NCBI GenBank assembly: GCA_001542995.1
Contig: LFLA01000021.1
Span: 62,001 to 126,000, forward strand
Origin: Nitrospina sp. LS_NOB
Lineage (GTDB): Bacteria; Nitrospinota; Nitrospinia; Nitrospinales; VA-1
DNA: 64,000 nt
Reading direction: 5' to 3'
Shown: positions 50,175 to 59,662 of the stretch, piece by piece
Layout: the number at the start of each line of letters is the position of its first letter
Numbering within the stretch: the stretch's first letter is position 1
Notes under the pieces: model-generated
What the model was told of the DNA's origin: nothing
Database searches by the model: none
What the model saw: only the letters and a program-made list of their open reading frames with translations
Made by a program: the position numbers and the translations under genes

Positions 50175-53100
50175 ATGCGACAATCCCCTATTGTTTATTT
50201 TTTATTTTTTATTTCCGGCATCACCGCGCTGACTTATGAAATCGTCTGGACCCGGATGCTGACTCTGGTGTTCGGGCATACCGTGTTTTCTGTATCGGTA
50301 GTGCTGGCAGCATTCATGGCAGGTTTAGGCCTGGGCAGTTACCTGTTCGGCTATGCCGTCGACCGGTTGCCGGAAACAAACGGTTCAGGAAAAGCCCCGT
50401 CCGCTCTCCTTCTCTATGGCTGGATAGAAATCCTGATTTTTGCCAGTGGGGCCCTGCTCTCTCTCTTATTCGCCAATTTTTCGGGAATCTATGCCTCCCT
50501 GCACAGTTTCATCCCCGAATCAATTCCCTTGCAGAACTTGATAAAAATGTTGTTCGCCTTTGGGATGATGCTGATCCCCACCACCTTCATGGGAGCAACC
50601 CTGCCGATCATCAGTAAATACTGCGTCACCGATGACAGCCGGATGGGAACTCAGGTGAGCCTGCTCTATGCGCTCAACACCCTGGGCGCCGCAGTCGGTT
50701 GTCTGATGACCGGATTCTTCCTGATGGGCACGTTCGGAGTTTTGCAAACCGTTCTTCTGGCAGCAGGGGCAAACCTGCTGATCGGGATCAGCGCGCTGAG
50801 AATTTATCTGGAAACCGTTCCCGGCGCCGACTGGAAGTTTCGACTCCCGCCCTTACGGGTACCGCGCATCGACTTGAACGCGGACCAGAAATTCTGGATG
50901 GGCATCAGCTTTATCTGCGGATTCACGGCTTTGGCCTATGAAGTGTTATGGACCCGGCTATTGGTGTTCAGTATCGCCAGCACCGTCTATTCCTTCAGCA
51001 TGATGCTCACGGTCTTTCTTCTGGGAATCTTTTTAGGAAGCCTGTTGTTGATCCCTCTGGCATCGCGGATCCATAACATCCGCACCGCCTTGTTAATCCT
51101 GCAAGCCAGCACCGGTCTTTACGTGATCGGCTCCCTGTACGGACTCGAGTCCATCCTTTCCGCTCCCTGGAACGGCTACAACTTGACCGATCCGGGCGCA
51201 GCGTTTTTGCGCTACTTCAAAGATTCCGCCGGACTCATGCTGATACCCACCCTGCTGTTGGGCATGTGCTTTCCCCTGTTGATAAAAATAGTTTCTGGCG
51301 GACATCAAAACGTTGGCAAGGCCACCGGCCAGATCTATTCGGCAAATACACTGGGGGCGATTTTCGGATCGTTATGCGCGGGCTTCCTGTTGCTGCCAAA
51401 CCTGGGAAGCCAGGTCAGCCTGACCCTGATCGCCACCCTGAACCTGCTGACCATGGTTTTACTGTTCCGCACCGGAAACTATATTAGCCCGGCGGTGCGC
51501 AAGGGATTGACCGTCGTGTTCACAGCACTGATCCTCTTTGTCAACATGGCCATTCCAAAAAATTTATTAAATCCGTTTTTCATGCGAGACAGCGCCGGCA
51601 AACGCAACATTAAAATGTTGATGTATTTCGAGGAGGGCCTCTCTGATACCGTGGCCGTGTTCAAGGACGATTATGGCATTCTCGACCCGACTGCAAAGCG
51701 GTTGATCACCAACGGCATTTCCATGTCTGCCTCCAACCTGATCGCAACACGCTACATGAAACTGTTCGCCCATGTTCCTATCCTGTTGGTGGACCAACCC
51801 GATGACGTGCTGGTGGTCTGCTTTGGAACCGGGCAAACCACAGGCGCGGCGGGCATTCACCCGCGCGTCAAGTCCGTCGACAGCCTGGAGCTATCCACCA
51901 GTGTCATCAACGCGGGGAAAATGTTTGCCGACCAGAACCATCAGGCGCTTGACAACCCCAAAATAAATTTTATCATTCAGGATGGCAGGAACTACCTTCT
52001 GACCACCCACAAACGTTACGACGTCATCACTTCCGAGCCACCGCCTCCCCGTACCGCGTTCACCGTAAACCTGTATACCCAGGAATATTATGAACTCCAG
52101 AAAAGTCGCCTCAAACCGGGAGGAATCGCCGCGCAATGGATTCCCCTCCACAGTCAGGGAGAAGAAGAAGTCGACATGCACTTCAGAACCTTCCAATCCG
52201 TTTTCCCTTACACCATGGGCTGGCTTTCGGTGGCAAACGAAATTCTCATTATCGGATCCGATCAACCGATCCGAATTGATTTTGAAAAACTTAAAGTCCG
52301 CCTGGAAGAACCCGAAATTAAAAAAGCGCTGGCTGATATTGAAATCCCAAATATCTTTTCCTTTCTCAGCAATATCTGGCTGCTGGATGAACAAATTCAG
52401 GCTTTAGGCAAGGGTCACCCCCTTATCACCGACAACCATCCCGCTATTGAGTTTTATCTCGACCTGGGGAAAGTGATCGACGTGTCCGGAAGAGAAAAAT
52501 ATGTATTCAACCGGGCTTCTTTTGATCAAATTGCCAACCATGTGGAGAATCTTTCTGCAACAGACCGGATGACTCTGAGGACCTATTACCAGGCCATGGA
52601 TCTTTATCAGCGCGGTGTCATGTACAACAATCGGGGACAATTGCTTAAAGCATTGAGCATGATAGAAGACAACAATCTCGTTCGTTACCATCTGCAGGCT
52701 GGTAAAGATCAGATGGCCCGGCTGATCAAACAGGTGGAACAGAACCCTGAAGTGATCGAGAACCTGCTCAACCTGGGCCACAGCTATTATCAAGTCGGCG
52801 AATATGAGAAAAGCGCTGAAATCCTCAAAATGGTTTTGGTAAAAAACCCGCAATTGAGTTTCGCCCACCTATATATAGGGTACAACCTTTTGGAACTGGG
52901 GAAAAAAGAAGAAGCCCTGGACTATTTCAAGAGCACGGCAAAAAATGACCCGCGCCAAATGGGAACTGTGATGCGGGAAATTGGACTGGTCAACCTGCTT
53001 CAGCAAGCGGAAAAAAAATCAGGTGACAAGAGTCTCCAGCGATCGGTGGCCGAATTTTACAATATCAAAAATGAATATCTGAAATCTCTGGAATACTCCC

Positions 53101-53393
53101 TCAAATCCCTTGAGGAAGACCCGATGAATCTCAAGGTTTTGCAAAGCATCGTTTTCAGTTACCGAGGTCTGGGCGAAGCCAAAGAAGTGCTCATGTATGG
53201 CAACCGCTACAGCCTGATAGACCCCGATGAAATTCACCTGCAGTTCATCATGGGTGAAATTTATACCAAACTCCTTAAATGTCAGAAGGCCATCCCGCTA
53301 CTGAAAAATGTGCTGAAAAAAGACGACACCTACCGCAACGCCCAAAAGCTCTTGGACTCCTGTGAAAAATTCACAGATACACCAGATATTTAG
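50175..53393 (+). CDS. Fused MFS-like membrane domain / spermidine synthase-like domain / TPR protein
   Basis: 1072 aa; N-terminal LFFISGITALTYEIVWTRMLTLVFGHTVFSVSVVLAAFMAGLGLGSYLFG repeated near residue 250; VVCFGTGQTTGAAGIHPRVKSVDSLELSTSVI...YDVITSEPPPPRTAFTVNLYTQEYYEL; C-terminal TPR repeats. Confidence 0.92.
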   Translation: MRQSPIVYFLFFISGITALTYEIVWTRMLTLVFGHTVFSVSVVLAAFMAGLGLGSYLFGYAVDRLPETNGSGKAPSALLLYGWIEILIFASGALLSLLFANFSGIYASLHSFIPESIPLQNLIKMLFAFGMMLIPTTFMGATLPIISKYCVTDDSRMGTQVSLLYALNTLGAAVGCLMTGFFLMGTFGVLQTVLLAAGANLLIGISALRIYLETVPGADWKFRLPPLRVPRIDLNADQKFWMGISFICGFTALAYEVLWTRLLVFSIASTVYSFSMMLTVFLLGIFLGSLLLIPLASRIHNIRTALLILQASTGLYVIGSLYGLESILSAPWNGYNLTDPGAAFLRYFKDSAGLMLIPTLLLGMCFPLLIKIVSGGHQNVGKATGQIYSANTLGAIFGSLCAGFLLLPNLGSQVSLTLIATLNLLTMVLLFRTGNYISPAVRKGLTVVFTALILFVNMAIPKNLLNPFFMRDSAGKRNIKMLMYFEEGLSDTVAVFKDDYGILDPTAKRLITNGISMSASNLIATRYMKLFAHVPILLVDQPDDVLVVCFGTGQTTGAAGIHPRVKSVDSLELSTSVINAGKMFADQNHQALDNPKINFIIQDGRNYLLTTHKRYDVITSEPPPPRTAFTVNLYTQEYYELQKSRLKPGGIAAQWIPLHSQGEEEVDMHFRTFQSVFPYTMGWLSVANEILIIGSDQPIRIDFEKLKVRLEEPEIKKALADIEIPNIFSFLSNIWLLDEQIQALGKGHPLITDNHPAIEFYLDLGKVIDVSGREKYVFNRASFDQIANHVENLSATDRMTLRTYYQAMDLYQRGVMYNNRGQLLKALSMIEDNNLVRYHLQAGKDQMARLIKQVEQNPEVIENLLNLGHSYYQVGEYEKSAEILKMVLVKNPQLSFAHLYIGYNLLELGKKEEALDYFKSTAKNDPRQMGTVMREIGLVNLLQQAEKKSGDKSLQRSVAEFYNIKNEYLKSLEYSLKSLEEDPMNLKVLQSIVFSYRGLGEAKEVLMYGNRYSLIDPDEIHLQFIMGEIYTKLLKCQKAIPLLKNVLKKDDTYRNAQKLLDSCEKFTDTPDI

Positions 53394-53740
53394 GCCTAGA
53401 TCCTTTGAAATCCTGGGGTAGTTTTCCCCACAGGCTGCATTCAAATTTAGGGAACCAAACGTTCGTCAATGCCCTTACACTTGACCAAAATAATTTGGAA
53501 ATCCAAATATCGAGGTGTTTTCGTCCTAACTTAATTTAGTTCCATAGAATGAGTCACTTAAAACCATCCAAACTCCTATATCCCTGGCATCCCCCCTCAG
53601 CTAAAATAGAAACCAAAAAATTAAAGGGTTATGCAGATTAATGAGGGAGAAGTTAAACCGCATATAAAACGATTTACCCCTTACCTTGGGTAAAATAAAT
53701 ACTTTTGGGCATAAATATAATATTTACATTAGACAAAACC

Positions 53741-53926
53741 ATGCAGATCATTGAAGATGGCAGTGGAAAAGATTTTGAGCCTAAACGCGTTGAGGCTTTC
53801 AAAAAAGCACTTCCAAAAATGACCCACATCTTTAAAGAGATCCTGGATACTGAATCGGCAGAAGTCCTTAAAGTCTGTCGCAAGAACGACAACAGCCGTC
53901 TTGCAGAACAATCCATGGTCAGGTAA
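53741..53926 (+). CDS. Small uncharacterised protein
   Basis: MQIIEDGSGKDFEPKRVEAFKKALPKMTHIFKEILDTESAEVLKVCRKNDNSRLAEQSMVR; plausible composition, no family recognised. Confidence 0.4.
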   Translation: MQIIEDGSGKDFEPKRVEAFKKALPKMTHIFKEILDTESAEVLKVCRKNDNSRLAEQSMVR

Positions 53927-55127
53927 GACCCGGAATAAATTTACGCAAAAATCTGGCAATCGAAACCGCCAGCTGGAAAAACTGATTTTTAGCCCAGGCT
54001 TTGCGGTCAAATAATTCTTTGTGTGTCTCTTTCAACAGGTTTGGAATTTCCAGCTTTTCCGGGCAACGCGGCAAACAATCCCCACATTCCGTACATTTAG
54101 AAGCAAAGTTTCCCGGAAACCAATGCCCTTCGCCCTCGAACATGTTGTAGCGGAACCTGCCGTAGTCCACCATTTCATAGGCTTTCAACAAATTGCGGAA
54201 ACGTAACACTTCGGGAATATTGATGTCTTCAGGGCAAGGCAAACATTCTGCGCACAATGTGCAAAGACCAGGTATCTCGGAAAGCGGCGCATCCATCTTC
54301 GCCAGAGTCTCGCCCATCGCCGAAGAACCCTCATCATTCAGGATGGAAAGGTTTTGCCCGAAATGCTCCGGCTCATGAATCCCCATACTTAAAGTCGTGA
54401 TTTCTGGATGGCTCAAACAAAACCGTCCGTTAAACTCAATCGCGGTCAAAGGCTGACAGGTCTCCTCTACCTTTCGTGAGGGTTTCCACAACAGGCCACC
54501 CTTTTCATTGGGAGAAATGATGAACACACCGATATCTTTCTCCCCCGCCAATCGGACTGCGGCAAGGTTGCGCTGAAAAAAATAATAATAATGCAGGTTC
54601 ACGAAACTGAACAGATCGGTATTCAGAGCCCGAAGAATGATATCCAGAGGAGCATGCGTGGAAAAACCAATATGCCTGATGAGTCCCTCTTCGCGCAATC
54701 GATGCAAGACCTCCACCGGCCCGCCTGGCTTAACCGCCGCTTTCAGCCTCTCTTCATTATTGATCCCATGCCACCCATAAAAATCAAGATAGTCCAACTT
54801 TAAACTGTGCAATTGCTCTTCAACCAGTGCGCGGGTTTCCTCCCCGGTCATAGGAGCCCCCTTGGTCATCATCTTAAAACTCTCGCGAGGTACGCCCAAC
54901 TCCTTAAGAGCCACGCCATAAAGGTTTTCACTTTTCATATAGCCATGAGCCGTTTCAATATGGTTGATTCCAAGCTCCAGGGCCTGACGGGTAATTTCAA
55001 TGCAGTTTTTAACCGACTCCACAGGAAGATGCGCGCGTGGAGGATTCCACCCATTTTTAAAACGCATTCCCCCAAGGGTGATCACCGAGATATTTTCTTC
55101 TGTTTTTCCGAACCGACGATATTCCAT
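53919..55127 (-). CDS. Aldo/keto reductase with C-terminal 4Fe-4S ferredoxin-like domain
   Basis: 402 aa; MEYRRFGKTEENISVITLGGMRF...NHIETAHGYMKSE; CTLCAECLPCPEDINIPEVLR; CTECGDCLPRCPEKLEIPNLL. Confidence 0.94.
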   Translation of the reverse strand: MEYRRFGKTEENISVITLGGMRFKNGWNPPRAHLPVESVKNCIEITRQALELGINHIETAHGYMKSENLYGVALKELGVPRESFKMMTKGAPMTGEETRALVEEQLHSLKLDYLDFYGWHGINNEERLKAAVKPGGPVEVLHRLREEGLIRHIGFSTHAPLDIILRALNTDLFSFVNLHYYYFFQRNLAAVRLAGEKDIGVFIISPNEKGGLLWKPSRKVEETCQPLTAIEFNGRFCLSHPEITTLSMGIHEPEHFGQNLSILNDEGSSAMGETLAKMDAPLSEIPGLCTLCAECLPCPEDINIPEVLRFRNLLKAYEMVDYGRFRYNMFEGEGHWFPGNFASKCTECGDCLPRCPEKLEIPNLLKETHKELFDRKAWAKNQFFQLAVSIARFLRKFIPGLT

Positions 55128-55311
55128 AGTTAATAGGATGGCTTTTGGCTTAATTCGTTGCCAAGCTCTTCCTTAAAGGTCTTACGCAGCCAGACTCACC
55201 AGAAAATCATTGAGGCGGCAAAATAGATGGTCTATACTATTGAAGTATAATAGCTTACAACCCAAAAAGCAGAAGGGCCGAGGCTGAAACACAGCCTGGC
55301 AATAATATATT

Positions 55312-56571
55312 ATGACTGCGTTTCGTTTTATTCACTGTTCCGACCTCCATATTGACAGCCCTTTCAAGGGCCTGGCATCTCAGGTGCCGTCTCTCACTGA
55401 ACGACTGCGGGAATCCACCTTCCGATCTTTCCACAATATCGTGAAACTGGCCGTAGAAGAAAAGGTGGACGCGGTTCTGATCGCCGGGGATATTTTTGAT
55501 GGCGCCGATCGAAGCCTGCAAGCACAACTGAAATTTCGCCGCGGCCTGCTGGAACTATCCGAGAAAGGCATTCCTTCTTTTATTGTACATGGCAATCACG
55601 ACCCTTCCAACAGTTGGTCTCACATGTTGGATTGGCCGGAGAACACCACTATTTTCCCCGGGAATAAAGTGGAGCGCATCCCGGTAATCCGGGAAGGTGA
55701 GGCACTGGCCTGGATTTACGGAATCAGCTATCCTCAGAAAGAAGTGAACGAAAACCTGGCGTTAAAGTTCAAGAAAGATCAGGAGCAGGGTTTTGCCGTT
55801 GGGCTCCTGCACGCGAATGTCGGGCAACATCCCGGACATGATAATTACGCCCCCTGTAGTTTGCAGGATTTAATATCCAGCGATTTTGATTACTGGGCTC
55901 TGGGCCATATCCATGAATTCAAAATCCTGCGCGAGAATAACCCGTGTATTGTTTATTCCGGCAACACCCAGGCCCGGCATCTCAAGGAAACCGGCCCTAA
56001 AGGCTGTTGTCTCGTCACCCTGAATTCCGGCGCGCCCGCCAATATACGGTTCGTCGCCACCGATGTGGTGAGCTACCGTTCCACCAAAGTGGATGTCAGC
56101 AGCGCCTCCAGTATTAATGAGGTATTGCAAGCCATTCAGTCGCAGGTGGAAGAGCTCGCCAAAGAATCGTTGACCCGCGAAGGCCTGGTAGTACGACTGG
56201 TTTTAACAGGACGAACTGCGGTCCACAATGAATTGCAAAACCCCGGGGCCACCAAAGCTCTGGCCGAAGAGATCCATGCATTTTTTGAAGGGCATTCGCC
56301 CTGGATTCTGGTGGACCTTTCCACTCAAACCGCAGGCACTTATGACATTGACTCTCTGAAGGACGGCAAGGATTTTATCGCCGACCTTCTAAATCTTTGC
56401 GAAGACGACCAGGACAAACAACTGCAAAGCAAAATTCAGGAAGCCATGAAACCCGTATTCGAATCCTGGGCAGGAAGAAAATATTTGGAAGACGGTGAAA
56501 ATATTCGGACCATCACTCTGAAAGCTCGCAATCTGGCGCTCGACCAACTGGTCAACCACGAGAACCCATAG
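55312..56571 (+). CDS. DNA repair exonuclease of the SbcD/Mre11-like metallophosphoesterase family (YhaO-like)
   Basis: 419 aa; FRFIHCSDLHIDSPFKGLASQVP...VLIAGDIFDGADRS...FIVHGNHDPSNSW...YWALGHIHEFKIL. Confidence 0.92.
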   Translation: MTAFRFIHCSDLHIDSPFKGLASQVPSLTERLRESTFRSFHNIVKLAVEEKVDAVLIAGDIFDGADRSLQAQLKFRRGLLELSEKGIPSFIVHGNHDPSNSWSHMLDWPENTTIFPGNKVERIPVIREGEALAWIYGISYPQKEVNENLALKFKKDQEQGFAVGLLHANVGQHPGHDNYAPCSLQDLISSDFDYWALGHIHEFKILRENNPCIVYSGNTQARHLKETGPKGCCLVTLNSGAPANIRFVATDVVSYRSTKVDVSSASSINEVLQAIQSQVEELAKESLTREGLVVRLVLTGRTAVHNELQNPGATKALAEEIHAFFEGHSPWILVDLSTQTAGTYDIDSLKDGKDFIADLLNLCEDDQDKQLQSKIQEAMKPVFESWAGRKYLEDGENIRTITLKARNLALDQLVNHENP

Positions 56572-56579
56572 GAAACGCC

Positions 56580-59270
56580 ATGCAATTACGCGAAATCCAT
56601 ATTGACGGCTTCGGAGTATTCGCCAATAAGCGGATCACCGGACTGGCTCCCGGAATCAATGTCATTTATGGCAAAAATGAATTTGGCAAGACCACCCTGC
56701 TCGAATTCATCCGGCGAATCCTGTTCGGGTTCCCTACCAAAAGGGATAACACCAACCTCTATACTCCCGTGCAGGGAGGGTCTATGGGCGGTAGCCTGAA
56801 AGTGGTATTGCAAAACGGCGAGGATCTGATCATTTCAAGGAGCCCCGGCACGCATGGAGGAACGGTAAGAATTGCCACTCCTAATCAGAACCTGCAGGGA
56901 CAAGCCGCTTTGAATCACCTTCTTGGAAACGCCTCCAAAGATATTTATAGAAATATCTACGCTTTCACCATCGATGAATTGCATGACTTCAACACTCTCA
57001 ACAGCGATGAGGTCAAAAACCGCATCTATGGTGCCGGACTGGGTCTCGGCAATGTTTCCCTGAAAGAAATAGAAAAAGAATTGGAAACTCACTGCAAGCA
57101 GATTTTCAAACCGCGCGGCCCCTCACAAATGGGAGACCTGCTGGAAAAAATAAAATTCAATGAACAGGAAATTCTGCTGACCCAGGAAAATCTGACTCTG
57201 TTTGATGAACTACAGGAAGAACTCGGCGGACTACTGACAAAAAAACTCAGCGTGCAAAATTCCCTGGAAGACCTCGAATCCGGAAAAAGAACGCTGGAAA
57301 CCCAGGTCCGGCTTTATGAAGACACCATCCAGTTCCTGGAAGCCAAAAATAAACTGGCAACACTGGAAGACCTCTCGCAGTTCCCTGAAAATGGATTGAA
57401 GACTTTTGAGTCCATGAAGCAGGAAAAGAAAAACCTGACCCTGCGCATTGAAGAAGAACAGTCTGCCCTGCAAACACTGAAAAATAACCGCGATGCCCTG
57501 ACCGTAAACCATGACCTGCTTGGACAGGAAGAAAATGTTCATCGACTGCAACAGTCCACCCAATCCGTTCTGTCTGCCCTGCAGGACCTGGACAGAGTGC
57601 AGTTCGAACGGGAAGACCTGGATATGCATATTGCCGAAGAAATCAAATCCATCGACCGGGACTGGGATGAAAAAACCGTAATGGCTTTTGATTTAACCGA
57701 AGCGGAAAAAGGCCAGATCGACGGTTTTTACGACAGCTTTGAAAGCTTGAGAAAAGACCGGGATTTGTATCAGGATCGTCTGGAGAGCCACCGCAGGATA
57801 AAAGCTGAAAAAATGTCAGAAGGCTGGAACATTCCCGATTGGTTGAAATTATTTTATTACGGATTTACCGCAACCGGCGCATTGGGAGTGGTTCTTAGTG
57901 GGTACTTTATGAACATCCCTCTTTTAGCCAGCGCCCTGCTTCTTATTGCCGGAGGTATCTTTCTTTTCAAGATGACCACAAAAAGCACGGACGATTTCAC
58001 CAAGGAAGACCTTACCGAGAAAAATCTTGCCCGCCAATGGGAACAAAAAGAAAAAGAATTGAACGATAAGTTTGGTGAATGGCGAGAGTGGCTGAAGGAA
58101 CGGAGCCTGGATCCCAGCATTGCCCCCATCACCACAAAAAACATCGCCAAAACCGCCCGACAGGTCAAAACCATGCTCGCTCAGCGGGCAAGGCTCGATG
58201 AACGTATCCTGCAAATGAAAACCCTCTGCAAGGAAACCCGGGAAAGTGTTCTCTCACTCGAATCAATGGTTGAAAACGTTTCATTGAAAAATGACCTTCC
58301 CCTGAATATCGAGATCATCGGCCATGCTTTTGATGAGAGTAGAGCCAACCGGGGAAAAAGCAACCTGCTGGAAAACCAATACCAGAATCAGGCCGACAAA
58401 CTCACGCATCTTGAAAATCAACTGGGAAAAATCTCCAACGACCTGGCGCAATTTATTCGTTCATCAGGAGCTGAAGATTCTATGGATTTTCTGCGTAAGC
58501 AATCCATTCTGGATGTTCGAAAATCCCTGCAAGAAAAAATCGCACAGAAACGCAGAATCATTCAATCCAATATCGGGCTGGGCTCGCATTTTGATAAATT
58601 TATTGAAGCCATCCAAGCTGCTTCGCTTGAAGAAATCAAACAAAAGCTAAGCCGTCTTCAGGTTGAGTTGGAAGAACTGCACGGCGACCGCGAACAATTG
58701 TTACAGAACATCGGCGAAACCCGCAACGAAATTGAAAAGTTGTCCTCCAACAACGACCTGATCGCGAAACAAACGGAACTGGAGTTTCTGAAACAACAGC
58801 TGCAATCCCTGGCCGAGGAGTGGGCCGCTTACCGGGGGGCTCTGGTTCTCCTTGAAGCCGCAAAGCAGGAATATGAAAAAACCCGGCAGCCCGGGGTGAT
58901 CCGCTCAGCGGAAAACCTGTTCACTCAAATCACCGGTTACCGTCGCATTATCAAAACCGTCGACCAGGATGAAGTGCTGATAGAAAATGACCAGCACCAG
59001 AGAAAAGGAGTGCTGGAAATGAGCCGGGGAACCCGCGAACAACTCTATCTGGCCATGCGGTTCGGCCTGATTAATGAATACGAAACCCGCTCCGAACCGC
59101 TCCCTGCGGTGATGGACGATATATTCGTGAACTTCGATGATGAACGCGATGAACGCATCATAAAAATTCTCAGCAAATTCAGTAAACAGCGACAGGTCCT
59201 CGTCCTCACCTGCCACAAACGCTCTCTCGAAGCCTACAAAAACATCGGCGCTACCACCATCACCGTCTAA
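56580..59270 (+). CDS. SbcC/Rad50-like AAA ATPase (YhaN-like)
   Basis: 896 aa; MQLREIHIDGFGVFANKRITGLAPGINVIYGKNEFGKTTLLEFIRRILFG; long coiled coil with TM-like segment; MSRGTREQLYLAMRFGLINEYE...PAVMDDIFVNFDDERDERIIKIL. Confidence 0.92.
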   Translation: MQLREIHIDGFGVFANKRITGLAPGINVIYGKNEFGKTTLLEFIRRILFGFPTKRDNTNLYTPVQGGSMGGSLKVVLQNGEDLIISRSPGTHGGTVRIATPNQNLQGQAALNHLLGNASKDIYRNIYAFTIDELHDFNTLNSDEVKNRIYGAGLGLGNVSLKEIEKELETHCKQIFKPRGPSQMGDLLEKIKFNEQEILLTQENLTLFDELQEELGGLLTKKLSVQNSLEDLESGKRTLETQVRLYEDTIQFLEAKNKLATLEDLSQFPENGLKTFESMKQEKKNLTLRIEEEQSALQTLKNNRDALTVNHDLLGQEENVHRLQQSTQSVLSALQDLDRVQFEREDLDMHIAEEIKSIDRDWDEKTVMAFDLTEAEKGQIDGFYDSFESLRKDRDLYQDRLESHRRIKAEKMSEGWNIPDWLKLFYYGFTATGALGVVLSGYFMNIPLLASALLLIAGGIFLFKMTTKSTDDFTKEDLTEKNLARQWEQKEKELNDKFGEWREWLKERSLDPSIAPITTKNIAKTARQVKTMLAQRARLDERILQMKTLCKETRESVLSLESMVENVSLKNDLPLNIEIIGHAFDESRANRGKSNLLENQYQNQADKLTHLENQLGKISNDLAQFIRSSGAEDSMDFLRKQSILDVRKSLQEKIAQKRRIIQSNIGLGSHFDKFIEAIQAASLEEIKQKLSRLQVELEELHGDREQLLQNIGETRNEIEKLSSNNDLIAKQTELEFLKQQLQSLAEEWAAYRGALVLLEAAKQEYEKTRQPGVIRSAENLFTQITGYRRIIKTVDQDEVLIENDQHQRKGVLEMSRGTREQLYLAMRFGLINEYETRSEPLPAVMDDIFVNFDDERDERIIKILSKFSKQRQVLVLTCHKRSLEAYKNIGATTITV

Positions 59271-59280
59271 CCGGGCTACG

Positions 59281-59400
59281 TTCGGCGGCCACCTGCTTTT
59301 GACGGCTGAATTCCGTGCTTTCATCAACCAACCTGCCAAAGACTTTCTGTTCGAGCAACGCGACGATGAAATCATGCAAATAGAGCTGGCTTATTATTAG
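59281..59400 (+). pseudogene. Possible 3' remnant of an unidentified gene
   Basis: Start-less reading frame FGGHLLLTAEFRAFINQPAKDFLFEQRDDEIMQIELAYY* directly after the SbcC-like gene. Confidence 0.25.
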
Positions 59401-59662
59401 CCTCTCAGCGCGGGGCCATGATATTTTTCCGTAGCTGTGATATTACCATCATTAGCTTTCATGCCCGGCACGGGTACTTCGTGAGCCTGTGACATCACTT
59501 CGTTAATGTCCTGTTTTCAAAAGGGCTTTAATCTGGTATCGTTGCCCCTGGGTAGGTTGGGTGTAAACTCTCGTCCGCGTTCCTTTGGTTTGGCGGTTCA
59601 AGAGTCACGTCTATCCCCGCTTACCTCTTTATCAACCAATATTTATTTTCAGGACAACCTCA

